This document shows, piece after piece, positions 8,875-18,189 of a stretch of DNA of 64,000 nt. Under the pieces are notes generated by a model. It was not told where the DNA came from. It searched no databases and saw nothing but the letters and a program-made list of their open reading frames with translations. The position numbers and the translations under genes are program-made. Numbering within the stretch: the stretch's first letter is position 1; each line of letters starts with the position of its first letter. Where the stretch lies: contig NZ_JAGJDY010000002.1 of the NCBI RefSeq assembly GCF_018100795.1, positions 62,001 through 126,000 on the forward strand, in the 5' to 3' direction. This DNA comes from Alteromonas sp. MMG017 (GTDB taxonomy: Bacteria; Pseudomonadota; Gammaproteobacteria; Enterobacterales; Alteromonadaceae).

Positions 8875-9846
8875 TCAGTCTAAGATTTTAGCCCAACAGG
8901 ACTGAAGGTTTGCTCTAGAGTAGTTAGCCAGCGAGCTTTCAATAACACGGCTTCTGTCTATATATATTTCTTGGAGATAAAGTGGATTAAGCTCAGCGAA
9001 ATCGACCACATTTACAAAGTTATGTCTCTCTGATTTTGCAAGTGCAAATCGAGACTGTTTAGTAAGTACATTGCAGCCATAAGATATTGCGTGATAGAAA
9101 GTACCTGAAGAAATCATACTTTCATCTTCGTGAGGTAGGATTATGAAGTCTGTGCACTCAAGTAAATTTTCTAATTCACTGTCAGAAACAAAACCGTTCA
9201 CCCAAGTTGCATTAAGTTTTCTTCGTATTATGATCTCCATCAGTTCGGAAGCATATGATAAATCCACACATTTCCCTCTAATGATTAACTCTATTTCAGG
9301 CGGCCATTCTTCTAGTAGTGTGTGTAAACCCTTGTATTTTTTTACTGCTCCGAAAAATAGAACTTTTTTTGCTTTATTTTTAGAAGTATTTTGAACAACA
9401 CTAACTTTACTACTTAGCTTTTCATCCGCTAAATAAAGTGGATGAATGATACTCGAGCCACCTAAATACGATTCCAAGTATACTTTCTCAAATTGGAAAA
9501 ATTTTAAGAAAAAACAGATTATATTATAGTAAAACAAACTTCCAACCGAGTTATGAGGCTTAAAATTATGTTTTATCCATACCCTTTTGGAGGAAAAAAT
9601 TGGCGACAATCCAATTAAAACTAGAAATTTAACGGTTATTAAAAAAGCTTTGAGTTTTCCTATATCTTTTCGATAGGGTTGATCCTCTACCCAGTTTAAA
9701 ACTAATGGAGTTCTGTTTTTAAGATTAGAAATGATACTTTTTAATGAAAACTTGACCGGTTTGTAACCAATTTTTTCCAAAATATTTTTGTTTATTTCAA
9801 TAAATTGGTTACTGTGTGTGATTGGTTCAAAAAAAATTTTTTTCAT
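8875..9846 (-). CDS. Glycosyltransferase, GT-B fold, family unclear
   Basis: Protein of 323 residues without membrane segments of the exporter type. The C-terminal half has the GT-B donor-domain pattern: KKVLFFGAVKKYKGLHTLLEEW near residue 163, then WVNGFVSDSELENLLECTDFIILPH and SSGTFYHAISYGCNVL near 246. It probably adds one sugar to the lipid-linked repeat unit. The donor and linkage cannot be read from sequence. The ATG at 9846 has only a weak ribosome site (GGTAAG). It sits between a GT2 gene and the flippase in the reverse EPS block and shares their low GC. Confidence 0.75.
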   Translation of the reverse strand: MKKIFFEPITHSNQFIEINKNILEKIGYKPVKFSLKSIISNLKNRTPLVLNWVEDQPYRKDIGKLKAFLITVKFLVLIGLSPIFSSKRVWIKHNFKPHNSVGSLFYYNIICFFLKFFQFEKVYLESYLGGSSIIHPLYLADEKLSSKVSVVQNTSKNKAKKVLFFGAVKKYKGLHTLLEEWPPEIELIIRGKCVDLSYASELMEIIIRRKLNATWVNGFVSDSELENLLECTDFIILPHEDESMISSGTFYHAISYGCNVLTKQSRFALAKSERHNFVNVVDFAELNPLYLQEIYIDRSRVIESSLANYSRANLQSCWAKILD

Positions 9847-9892
9847 TATATATTAATACTTACCAATTGTTGTAAAACATGTCATTGTAAAG

Positions 9893-10759
9893 TTAAATAT
9901 CCATAGGAGTGTTTAGTAATTTACGCTTGATTGCAGCAATGAAGAAAACTAATGTTGCTCGTATTCCGGCCATTTCAATAGCTTTTTTTACCCACACCAC
10001 CTTAGCGTTTTTATGTTTTAAAGAGAACAAAATTTGTTCGCAAACCCGCTTCTTAAACCAGTAATCACCGAGAAAAATTTTATGTTTGTAAGCTGAACCA
10101 AGCCTTTTGTCGATATCAGTAGGTTTCATTTTGCGTACTTTTGCACCAATACCATCTTCATTTTGAAATCTATACAGAAAAATGGGGGTAGGCACATTTA
10201 CAAACGTCACACCTAACTGGAACAGTCGAACGTACATGTCCCAATCTTGCCCATTATTCAACGACTCATCAAAAGCGTTTTGCAGTAATAGTTCACGCTT
10301 AGCACTAAAGCCGCTCATTCCACAATAGGTATTTCCTCGCAACAATGAAGATTTGGTAACTAATGTATCTTTATTAACTACAACTACTTCCTCTTTGCCT
10401 AGCTGCTTAAAGCCAGAAACACAAGCATCTGCACCTTTTTGGTACTTTTCATTTAAAGTAGTTAAATATTCCGGTAACCAAATATCATCGTCATCAAGAA
10501 AGGCAATGATATCGCCACTAGAATATTCAACGCCTAAATTCCTGGCTTTATTCGCACCACATGAAACACTTTGCCTATAATACTTTGCATTCAATGAACT
10601 AATAGCAGGCATTACGCTTTCATACGAACAGCTTGAATTGTCGTCAATAATAATAACTTCATGCGGCGAACAACTTTGGCTTTTAATACCATCTAGGGCT
10701 TCTAATAAGCAGTCGGGGCGGTTGTAGGTGGTTATCACTACTGAGATTTTCAAACTCAT
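9893..10759 (-). CDS. Family 2 glycosyltransferase
   Basis: Protein of 288 residues with a typical GT-A (GT2) N-terminus: SVVITTYNRPDCLLEALDGI at residues 5-24, EVIIIDDNSS near 35, and the metal-binding DXD region AFLDDDDIWLPEYL near 90. The acceptor region includes NGQDWDMYVRL near 168. Cytoplasmic enzyme expected to use a nucleotide sugar to extend the repeat unit. Its ATG overlaps the TGA of the preceding GT4 gene (ATGA), so the two are translationally coupled. Confidence 0.9.
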   Translation of the reverse strand: MSLKISVVITTYNRPDCLLEALDGIKSQSCSPHEVIIIDDNSSCSYESVMPAISSLNAKYYRQSVSCGANKARNLGVEYSSGDIIAFLDDDDIWLPEYLTTLNEKYQKGADACVSGFKQLGKEEVVVVNKDTLVTKSSLLRGNTYCGMSGFSAKRELLLQNAFDESLNNGQDWDMYVRLFQLGVTFVNVPTPIFLYRFQNEDGIGAKVRKMKPTDIDKRLGSAYKHKIFLGDYWFKKRVCEQILFSLKHKNAKVVWVKKAIEMAGIRATLVFFIAAIKRKLLNTPMDI

Positions 10760-11868
10760 TGGTTATCACCTTTTTTGCCAATCATTTTAATCAGTGAAAT
10801 AGTATTTTCCGCAATCCTGTCCCAATTGAATTCATATAAAAATGCACTTTGATCTAAGTCTAAATTTAGGGAATCTAAACTTGTTATCTTTTCAGATAAT
10901 GCTGATGTATCGCCAACGGGAAAATAACTGTCTTTGGGTGCTTCAATATCTTTATTCGGTAGAATGTCACTTAACAAAACTGGCGCACCCGCACTTATGG
11001 CTTCTAAAGCTACAATAGGTAAGCCTTCGTGGTATGAAGGCAGAACAAACACTTTCGCATGTTTATATAATGCTTTTAATTCATCACCCGATCTTCGCCC
11101 AGCGAAAACTATATTTTCGCTTGCTTCGCCCACCAAAGAAGAAGCATATTCATCTTGGTGATCGGCTTTACCCACAATCACAAGTTTTAAATGGGTACTC
11201 GAAGCCTTATAAGCGGTAACAAGATCGTGAAAGCCCTTCTCGGGTACTAACCTGCCCACTGTCAGAATGTAATTTTGTGAAGATATAGATAGTTCTTTCG
11301 GAAGCGTGCTTGCATCTATTGCCCCGGTAAAGGATGGAAGCATTCCATTTGGTACATAACTAATTTTATCGGCTTGCTTCGGAAATTGTACTTTTAATCT
11401 TTCAGTAAGTGTTTTACCTACTACAAACATTTTATTAGAAAAAAGCACACCCATTTTTTCGCCAGTTTTAAGTATGAATTTTGCCAGTCCATTCCATTTT
11501 TGCCTGTCGTAGTCTGCACCATGATGGGTAACTACTACTTTCATTCCTAGCAATCTAGCCAGTGGGGTAAACAAAGCAGGGCCAATAGCATGAAGATGAA
11601 TCACATCTGGATGTACAAATAGCCTAGCGTATAAAATAGCAAAGAAAGTATGCATAAACGTTTCTAAAAATTTATGTTGTAACGTCCATACACTTATTAC
11701 GTTAACGCCTTTATAAGTATACTTTTTCTGGTTCACATAAGGAGAGCGTGCAATTACTGTAACCGATACACCACTTTCAACCATACGAGGGTACAACTGT
11801 TGACAATGAGACTCTATTCCCCCCATTACATCAGGTATTCCACGCAAACCTATTGCACATATCTTCAT
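10756..11868 (-). CDS. Family 4 glycosyltransferase
   Basis: Protein of 370 residues. The N-terminal acceptor domain begins MKICAIGLRGIPDVMGGIES, a start shared with DUF1972-type rhamnosyl- and other GT4 transferases. HLHAIGPALFTPLARL and THHGADYDRQKW follow. The donor domain holds TVGRLVPEKGFHDLV near residue 207 and the EX7E region SYHEGLPIVALEAI near 280. It retains configuration at the anomeric carbon, as GT4 enzymes do. Start and stop overlap with both neighbours (ATGA junctions at 11865 and 10756), so polymerase, GT4 and GT2 form one tightly coupled unit. Confidence 0.9.
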   Translation of the reverse strand: MKICAIGLRGIPDVMGGIESHCQQLYPRMVESGVSVTVIARSPYVNQKKYTYKGVNVISVWTLQHKFLETFMHTFFAILYARLFVHPDVIHLHAIGPALFTPLARLLGMKVVVTHHGADYDRQKWNGLAKFILKTGEKMGVLFSNKMFVVGKTLTERLKVQFPKQADKISYVPNGMLPSFTGAIDASTLPKELSISSQNYILTVGRLVPEKGFHDLVTAYKASSTHLKLVIVGKADHQDEYASSLVGEASENIVFAGRRSGDELKALYKHAKVFVLPSYHEGLPIVALEAISAGAPVLLSDILPNKDIEAPKDSYFPVGDTSALSEKITSLDSLNLDLDQSAFLYEFNWDRIAENTISLIKMIGKKGDNQ

Positions 11869-13196
11869 ATTACCTCGCGAACCTCATGATTTGCTTTTCT
11901 GGCATGTACTTTAGAAACAGCCGGTTTTTTAGACGTTGCTGTTGAAAACACTACGCCTATCAAAATGGCAAAAAATACTAACCCTTCAATATTCCACAAT
12001 GGCATGGTTGCCATATTCATGATCAAAAAACCCACAATAGAGAAGGCAACTATTTTAGATAGCCCCTTATTGGCAATTTTGAGAGCTTGTAGCAAACAAT
12101 TTACGCACATAAAAATAAACGCAGTGAAGCCCAAAATACCGTATTCATACAAGTTTGAAACGTAAGTATTATGCGCGTATTTCGCAAACACACCTTTCCA
12201 AGAATCAGGCCCAAACCCTACCAATTGGTTTAGCATATTAGCATTCGCAAATGCGTCGATATATTGGCTCCAGATGAACACGCGGGCCGACATGATATCT
12301 TTTTCTGCTTCACTAAAATAAATTGGCGCTTTGAAAATGATATCTAAATTACTGACTAATAAGCCAACGTCTGCAAAGCGCTCACGCATCGTAAAAGAAA
12401 GTAACATAAAAGCGGTAACTAAAAACATGATTACAATAGTTAATACCGGCGCTTTCTGAGATGGCTTTAACCTTTGCTCAACCAAGGTAAAATAAAATAC
12501 CGCAGCAATCGGCAATATAGTTAAAATAGCGGTTCGATAGTTAACTAAAACAAGAAGAAAAATAGATAGTGTAAACAAGCTGGTCCTAAAGCGAATAGAA
12601 TTTCTTTCTGTAAGACCTACAACAAATACAAAGCTTACAATTATCATAGAAAAAGCTGCTTCATGGTTGTAACCACCAATATAACTTGTAGATCCATCCG
12701 CCTCCGCCGCTTTTGCTTGGCCCAATAATATCGATAATATTTGAAGCGTTACCGGCATTACAAACGCTACCAACAGCTTCTTAAACGTTTCATTCTGCCC
12801 TTGGCTTCTGATAGACAAAAACAACGCACCTGCCAACACCAAGAAATAACACCACTTCACCAGTACATTGATGGTGCCTGGAATTTGCATATTCACGAAT
12901 CCACTTACTGCAATGGCAATAAAAAACACATAAAAAGGAAACAGTTTTTTTAACGTAAACACTGCAGTAGGAATTAGCAGTAAGCCCAACCCCGCTACGC
13001 CTATACTTCCCAATGCGTTAATTGAAAAACCAGCCACTAAAGACGGGTAAGTAATAGTATGAAATGCAGATAAGAAGTAACGTAGCCAAATTGCACATAT
13101 AGCAAAGGCTAAATACTTATTGCAGTTACCGGTAATGGTTCTATAAACCAATATTAGGCTTACCACCCCTACCAGTAGTTTGATTGCTTCAAACAT
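11865..13196 (-). CDS. Wzy-like O-antigen/EPS polymerase
   Basis: Integral membrane protein of 443 residues with about 10 to 12 hydrophobic segments and a large external loop around residues 270-340. The loop region contains FGPDSWKGVFAKYAHNTYVSNLYEYGILG, matching the H-N-x-Y pattern of the O-antigen ligase/Wzy (Wzy_C) family. In the Wzx/Wzy route such proteins polymerise repeat units at the periplasmic face. A flippase is in the same block, so polymerase is preferred over ligase. A second protein of this superfamily is encoded at 18190. Confidence 0.8.
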   Translation of the reverse strand: MFEAIKLLVGVVSLILVYRTITGNCNKYLAFAICAIWLRYFLSAFHTITYPSLVAGFSINALGSIGVAGLGLLLIPTAVFTLKKLFPFYVFFIAIAVSGFVNMQIPGTINVLVKWCYFLVLAGALFLSIRSQGQNETFKKLLVAFVMPVTLQILSILLGQAKAAEADGSTSYIGGYNHEAAFSMIIVSFVFVVGLTERNSIRFRTSLFTLSIFLLVLVNYRTAILTILPIAAVFYFTLVEQRLKPSQKAPVLTIVIMFLVTAFMLLSFTMRERFADVGLLVSNLDIIFKAPIYFSEAEKDIMSARVFIWSQYIDAFANANMLNQLVGFGPDSWKGVFAKYAHNTYVSNLYEYGILGFTAFIFMCVNCLLQALKIANKGLSKIVAFSIVGFLIMNMATMPLWNIEGLVFFAILIGVVFSTATSKKPAVSKVHARKANHEVREVI

Positions 13197-13202
13197 AATT
13201 AG

Positions 13203-14339
13203 TTAGTCATCTTTTTCTAGAATGGCACTTACACGCTTATGAAAAGCTGCATAAGAAAACTGTTGCGCACACGCTTGGCTTTTTTCTACATAACGCATTC
13301 TGTTAGCACTACCTTTGAATAACACCAATGCATCGGCAACACCTTGAGCGTTATTTAACTCACACAGTATGCCATTCTTTTCTTCGCTGGCACCAGATAC
13401 TTGGTAAGGGTATTGTTCAGCAATAATTTCTGCGGGACCCGATTCACAATTTGTCGCAATAACCGGCTTGTCTAAACACATGGCTTCCACTATGGCATTG
13501 GGAAAACCTTCTGCATTGCTGGTTGAAACAAAATATTCTGCCTTGGCTACGTACGGGTAAGGGTTTGGCTTAAAGCCTAAGAAATGTACTTTATCTGCTA
13601 TGCCTAGTGTTTTTGCTAGCCCTTTAAGCATGGCTTCTTCATCGCCTACACCAAGAATAACCAGGTCTTCAACTATATTGACTTTCGCATAGGCATTTAA
13701 TAATAATGAAAAGTTTTTGTTTTTAACTAACCGCCCTACCCCAATAATGTATGGGGCTTTGGGAATGTCGGTTACCTCTTCACTCGCAAGCTCATGAAGC
13801 TGGGCAATATCGTACGGGTTATATAAAAGGGAAATTTTTTGTTCAGGCACCGCATAATTTTCAACTAAATCGGCTTTTACGCCCTCAGACACCGCTACAA
13901 CATTGTTAGCCCGCTTATACAAAAGCTTAACTAAAAATCGGCTTACAACATCTTTTAAACCGCCTGATAAATGGCTAGTGGTATTCACTCGCTCGCTAAT
14001 AATGGCGCGGTAACCTAACGATTTTGCTATCGCAATGTTTAAGAAATTGCTACGGGTTAAGAAGCTGAAACATATTTGCGGGTTTAAGGTTTTAAGCAGT
14101 GGTTTTAGCTGTTGATAACCGGCTTTAAGGCTGCCATTACTGGTAAGCACCGTTTTAGTAACATATGGTGGGCACTGCTGGCTTTCTTCAAGGGTATCTA
14201 ACAGTACAAGGTGAACAGGTACGTTTGCGTGGGAAAAGTAATCTTCCATAATTGCTAGCAACTTTGCCATTACCCTTTCAGCGCCACCGCCTTCAAGGGA
14301 ATTAATTATAAATACCACTGGGCGGTTACTTTTCAGCAT
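13203..14339 (-). CDS. Family 4 glycosyltransferase (PglA/WbpY-like)
   Basis: Protein of 378 residues. The N-terminus VVFIINSLEGGGAERVM is typical of GT4 enzymes such as PglA, PglH and RfaB relatives. ISERVNT near 115 belongs to the acceptor side. The donor side has GVGRLVKNKNFSLLLNAY near 200 and the EX7E motif SNAEGFPNAIVEAM near 277. It is the first gene of the reverse block, with 6 bases to the polymerase gene. Its promoter must lie in the 14340-14831 intergenic region shared with lapG. The transferred sugar is unknown. Confidence 0.9.
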   Translation of the reverse strand: MLKSNRPVVFIINSLEGGGAERVMAKLLAIMEDYFSHANVPVHLVLLDTLEESQQCPPYVTKTVLTSNGSLKAGYQQLKPLLKTLNPQICFSFLTRSNFLNIAIAKSLGYRAIISERVNTTSHLSGGLKDVVSRFLVKLLYKRANNVVAVSEGVKADLVENYAVPEQKISLLYNPYDIAQLHELASEEVTDIPKAPYIIGVGRLVKNKNFSLLLNAYAKVNIVEDLVILGVGDEEAMLKGLAKTLGIADKVHFLGFKPNPYPYVAKAEYFVSTSNAEGFPNAIVEAMCLDKPVIATNCESGPAEIIAEQYPYQVSGASEEKNGILCELNNAQGVADALVLFKGSANRMRYVEKSQACAQQFSYAAFHKRVSAILEKDD

Positions 14340-14831
14340 GAAACGTCATTATCCTTGTCTTTAGACTAAATGCTAATGCTAATATTAACACAGCTCGATT
14401 TTAGTTTTGTAGTAAAATTACAACATTACAACTAGTAGCACTTTTGCTCTATTGTGAATAACTGGTGCGAACACTAGGGGTTTGGGTTAAAACCTAACTG
14501 TTTGTGCAGCTGTTTCTTTATAAGCTATCTTTTAAGCTGACTTATTAACTATATTCGCATAGTAGTAATTAATGTTCAGGCTATATACGGTTACTATTAT
14601 TGTATACGGTTTCTACAAGTATTATTCAGAATGCCATTCATGAAACATGCCAAATATAAGTGCTAACTATTACACCAACGATACTACGTTGAAAACACTT
14701 CCAACTTTTCTGTAAGTTTGACATTATCAATTTACTGCCACATTTTTAATATACTATGAAGTGGTTAACTTTTTTTTACAGTTACTTTTTAGTGAATTCG
14801 TTTCACTAAGGTGCATTAAGGCTCAATTGGC
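14340..14831. other. Divergent promoter region between EPS block and lapG
   Basis: No gene seen. It separates the reverse glycosyltransferase block from the forward lapG-lapD unit and must carry promoters for both. It contains a palindromic element (14403-14424) that recurs almost exactly upstream of the initiating transferase gene at 26430. The rest is AT-rich without other clear structure. Confidence 0.65.
14403..14424. promoter_or_regulatory. EPS palindrome, copy 1
   Basis: TTGTAGT-AAA-ATTACAA within a 22-base block that matches the block at 26159-26180 in all but one position. Inverted arms with a 3-base centre suggest a dimeric regulator site. It lies 64 bases upstream of the start of the glycosyltransferase gene at 14339 (minus). 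Confidence 0.5.
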
Positions 14832-15530
14832 ATGGCAACTCGCAACGCGTGTAAAAATTACCGCCGAACCTGTATTTATGCTCTAACGGGGTTGCTTTTT
14901 AGTGCGGCATCGTATGTTGTTGCACAACAAAAAAATATATTCACCCCTGCAGTTTATAGCCGAGTTGAAGCGCTGTTTGGTAAAAATGCCTCTTCTGATG
15001 TAGCAAAGTGGCGACAATTAGTTACCAACAGTCAGAACGAAGATATTGATGAAAAGCTTTATCAGGTTAACCGTTTTTTCAATCGGTTTGAATTTGTGGA
15101 CGACCTGAAGCATTGGCGTCAACCCGATTACTGGGCCACGCCTATTGAATTTATTGCAACAGGTGCGGGCGATTGTGAAGATTATTCTATTGCTAAGTAC
15201 TTTTCGTTAATAGAACTTGGCATTCCTGAATCGCAACTTCGCCTTATGTACGTTACCGCGTTAGAATTGAACCAACCCCATATGGTATTAGCCTATTATC
15301 CAAGCCCTACCTCTATTCCATTAGTGCTTGATAATATTAACCGCCGTATACTACCTGCAAATAAGCGACGTGATCTTGCGCCCGTGTACAGTTTTAATGG
15401 TGAAGGTCTTTGGGCTGCAAAGTCTATGGGAACAGGCAGAAAATTAAGAGGCAGCGGCCCCATGAAAATGTGGGACGACATGATAGATCGTTTAAACAGC
15501 GTAATGCTCGGAGATACACAAGAACAATGA
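14832..15530 (+). CDS. lapG: LapG-type periplasmic cysteine protease
   Basis: Protein of 232 residues of the bacterial transglutaminase-like cysteine proteinase family (DUF920). A signal-like hydrophobic segment is at residues 15-31. The catalytic triad is visible as Cys115 (AGDCEDYS), His150 (QPHMVLAYY) and Asp167 (VLDNINR), with spacing close to the triad of Pseudomonas LapG. In characterised systems LapG is a calcium-dependent periplasmic protease that cuts the N-terminus of a large RTX adhesin (LapA) and so releases biofilm. Its stop codon overlaps the start of lapD. The adhesin gene is not in the window. The ATG has AAGG 12 bases upstream. Confidence 0.92.
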   Translation: MATRNACKNYRRTCIYALTGLLFSAASYVVAQQKNIFTPAVYSRVEALFGKNASSDVAKWRQLVTNSQNEDIDEKLYQVNRFFNRFEFVDDLKHWRQPDYWATPIEFIATGAGDCEDYSIAKYFSLIELGIPESQLRLMYVTALELNQPHMVLAYYPSPTSIPLVLDNINRRILPANKRRDLAPVYSFNGEGLWAAKSMGTGRKLRGSGPMKMWDDMIDRLNSVMLGDTQEQ

Positions 15531-17470
15531 AATTATCTACCCAACTAAGCGTTAGCTTGCTCATTTTTTTACTGGCCGTGTTCGCCGGTTCTTTTTTTAT
15601 TAACGTAAAAATGACCAAAGAATATGTGAATGAACAATTGGCTACCCATGCACAAGACACCGCCACCTCTTTAGGTTTGGCTATGGCGCCTTATCTGTCG
15701 CAAGAAAATGGCCAAGCAGTGGCTGAAACTATGGTAAATGCCATATTCGACAGAGGTTACTATCAAACAATTTCGTTAAAAGATGCCAATGGCGAAACGC
15801 TCATTATTAGGCAAAACCCGAATAAAATAGACACGGTACCGAATTGGTTTACAGAAGCGGTACATGTAACCCCTCCCGTAAAAGATACCGAGCTGAACGA
15901 TGGCTGGACTATCGCAGGGCAGCTTTCAGTGCAAAGCCACCCAGGCCTTGCCAACGAAAAGCTTTGGGACAGCATTACGCAAAGTGCACTAATGTTTTTT
16001 ATTGCCTTTGTAATTGCTTACTTAGTGCTGTTGGTAATTATTCGTCAAATTACTAAACCTCTGGAAATAGTGACTGAAAAAATTGGCGATATTCAAAACC
16101 AAAAATTCTCAGAAATTGATTATCAACCTTTCACTAAAGAGTTTTCTTTTATCACGCTAGCCGTTAATAAGCTGTCTAGAGCGGTAGAAAGCATGTTTAA
16201 AGAACTAACCGCGCGTGCGGAACAATTCAAGGCGATAGCTTATGGCGACACCCTAACAGGCCTTTCTAACAGAAATGCCTTTAATCGACACATGAACGCA
16301 CTATTAAGTGGCACGGCTACGGTAGAAGAAGGTTATGTGGTATTGGTTAGGTTAACGCAGCTTGCACGGGTAAATAACCTACTCGGCGGTGCCGAAGGTG
16401 ATGAATATGTAAGTGCGGCTGCAAAAAAACTGAAACTGGCTGTAATGCAATTTCCAGATAAAGTGACGTTATTTAGAGTGTCGGGTTCTGATTTTGCCTT
16501 ACTAATGGAAGCTGTATCGCAACAAGAATGCGAAAAAAGACTTAAAAGCCTTAGCGATGAAATTAACAAAATAGATTTTCTTAAAGATGGCGACAAAACT
16601 GCCTGGATTGGTGCCGCTAAGTATTCAAGTGAAAATAGCTTTTCCGAAGTGATGGAAAAAGCGGATAGCGCTCTGCTGGCGGCAACGAAGCTAGACAGAG
16701 GCTGGCAATTTGCTTCAGAGCTTACGTACATACATAGCAATACTGAATGGCGCGAAAGGCTAAACAACATATTATTACAGCAGTATGCCGACATTTTAAT
16801 TCAGCCAATTTTTAGTACCGAAAACAAAGCGCCTTGTTATTACGAAGGTTTCGCGCGCTTTAAAGATGTGTCTACCAATACAGATATACCCATGTCGCAG
16901 CTAATACCAGCATCGGAGCGGCTTCACTTAATACCCCAAGTAGATAGGCTTGTAACATCTTTAGTGGTGAGTAAATTAATGGCATCGCCACATACTGTGG
17001 CAGTGAATATTGCTACTGCATCAATTGCGAATGCCGACTTTTGCCAATGGCTAAGTAGTTACCTTATTGAAAACAAATCGTTATGCGATAGATTAGCCTT
17101 TGAAATTGAAGATTCAGCTATTATTTATTACCGTGAAGCAACCCTTAAATTCTGTGAAATGGTTAAACGTGCAGGATGCACAATTACTATTGAACATTTT
17201 GGCGACAATCTTGCATCATTAAGTGGGTTAAGGGCTATTCAGCCCGACTTTGTAAAAATATCCGGCAAATTGACCAAGGATATTCATGAAGACAAAGACA
17301 ATCAGCTATTTGTTAGCAGCCTAGTAAGTATTGCTAATGGGTTACAAATTAAGGTTATTGCAGAGCTGGTTGAAAGCGAACTTGAAAGTAATGCGCTGAA
17401 TAAGCTGCAGGTTGTTTATCAGCAAGGTTATCACTTTGCCAAGCCTACAGCATGGCGTCTAGGGAAGTAA
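15527..17470 (+). CDS. lapD: LapD-type c-di-GMP receptor (degenerate GGDEF-EAL)
   Basis: Protein of 647 residues from the ATG at 15527, which overlaps the lapG stop (ATGA); LapD of Pseudomonas is about the same length. A longer frame starts at 15410 inside lapG but is not credible. Layout: TM segment 5-24, periplasmic LapD/MoxY domain 25-150, TM 153-173, HAMP about 174-225, GGDEF-like 235-385, EAL-like 405-647. The GGDEF signature is SGSDF (319-323) and the EAL signature is EGF (440-442), so both enzymes look inactive, as in LapD. Trp127 (NDGWTIAG) is placed like the Trp125 of Pseudomonas LapD that holds LapG. Model: c-di-GMP bound by the EAL domain makes LapD sequester LapG and keeps adhesins on the surface. 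Confidence 0.92.
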   Translation: MKLSTQLSVSLLIFLLAVFAGSFFINVKMTKEYVNEQLATHAQDTATSLGLAMAPYLSQENGQAVAETMVNAIFDRGYYQTISLKDANGETLIIRQNPNKIDTVPNWFTEAVHVTPPVKDTELNDGWTIAGQLSVQSHPGLANEKLWDSITQSALMFFIAFVIAYLVLLVIIRQITKPLEIVTEKIGDIQNQKFSEIDYQPFTKEFSFITLAVNKLSRAVESMFKELTARAEQFKAIAYGDTLTGLSNRNAFNRHMNALLSGTATVEEGYVVLVRLTQLARVNNLLGGAEGDEYVSAAAKKLKLAVMQFPDKVTLFRVSGSDFALLMEAVSQQECEKRLKSLSDEINKIDFLKDGDKTAWIGAAKYSSENSFSEVMEKADSALLAATKLDRGWQFASELTYIHSNTEWRERLNNILLQQYADILIQPIFSTENKAPCYYEGFARFKDVSTNTDIPMSQLIPASERLHLIPQVDRLVTSLVVSKLMASPHTVAVNIATASIANADFCQWLSSYLIENKSLCDRLAFEIEDSAIIYYREATLKFCEMVKRAGCTITIEHFGDNLASLSGLRAIQPDFVKISGKLTKDIHEDKDNQLFVSSLVSIANGLQIKVIAELVESELESNALNKLQVVYQQGYHFAKPTAWRLGK

Positions 17471-17547
17471 AAAGCTAAGACAAGGGGCGTTCATTTGGTA
17501 TACAATACCTAATGTATGCAAACAGAATTTTTGAAGTAGGAACTATT

Positions 17548-18126
17548 ATGCGTAATAGAGTTATTTTTTCTTTAGTAATGAGTGTGCTTATTGCTATTTC
17601 GCCAGTGGCTATTGCGCAAGAAAGTGCAGGTAGCGTTCCAGGTTTGCAAATTAGAAACCAGTTATTAACCGTTATAGATAATGGTACTCCAGCTGAAGAA
17701 GCGTCGGTTACCGTTAGTAACGATGTGCTTGCGAATGGCAGTGTTGCTATTCCAGCTGAAAGCTTGCCTTTTTTACAGACTAACCAAGCTGCGTTTGAAA
17801 GCATGGTAGGTTTATTGGTAGATAACGCAACTGGGTTTGAATTAGCTATTGCTGGTTTTGGTGCATTACCAGAACAGTCATCAGAAGTGGTTACCATTGC
17901 GATGATTTTATTCCCTGAAGATGCCAACGAAATTTATAACGTTGCATTGCAAACGGGCGTAATTAGTGCCGAAGACGCATTGTTAGCTGCAATTAATGCA
18001 GGCATAGATACCTCTACCCTTACCGCTACTGCGGCGGGTGCTGCTGGCAACGACGTATCACCACTAGGTGTGGGTACGGGTGCTGCTGGTGCGGGCGGTG
18101 GCGATACTACTGTTTCAGCAAACTAA
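17548..18126 (+). CDS. Secreted protein of unknown function
   Basis: Protein of 192 residues from the ATG at 17548, which has AGGA 7 bases upstream; an in-frame ATG at 17512 would spoil the signal peptide. Residues 1-24 (MRNRVIFSLVMSVLIAISPV...) form a signal peptide with cleavage near AIAQ. The mature part is acidic, rich in Ala, Val and Asn, and ends in a glycine-rich tail (GTGAAGAGGGDTT). I recognise no family. It lies between lapG-lapD and an O-antigen ligase gene, so a role in matrix or adhesin biology is plausible but unproven. A terminator-like hairpin lies just downstream, inside the next coding region. Confidence 0.7.
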   Translation: MRNRVIFSLVMSVLIAISPVAIAQESAGSVPGLQIRNQLLTVIDNGTPAEEASVTVSNDVLANGSVAIPAESLPFLQTNQAAFESMVGLLVDNATGFELAIAGFGALPEQSSEVVTIAMILFPEDANEIYNVALQTGVISAEDALLAAINAGIDTSTLTATAAGAAGNDVSPLGVGTGAAGAGGGDTTVSAN

Positions 18127-18189
18127 GTTATATTGTAATTAAACTCTGTGTTAGCGATCGTTAGTGGTAGTAATAAATGGCGATATTAA

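Noticed and set aside
15410..15526. Upstream extension of lapD into lapG
   Set aside because: The ATG at 15527 overlaps the lapG stop in the standard ATGA way and gives the family length.
16333..16794. 153-codon frame on the opposite strand inside lapD
   Set aside because: Antisense shadow of a well-supported gene; serine-rich and without a domain.
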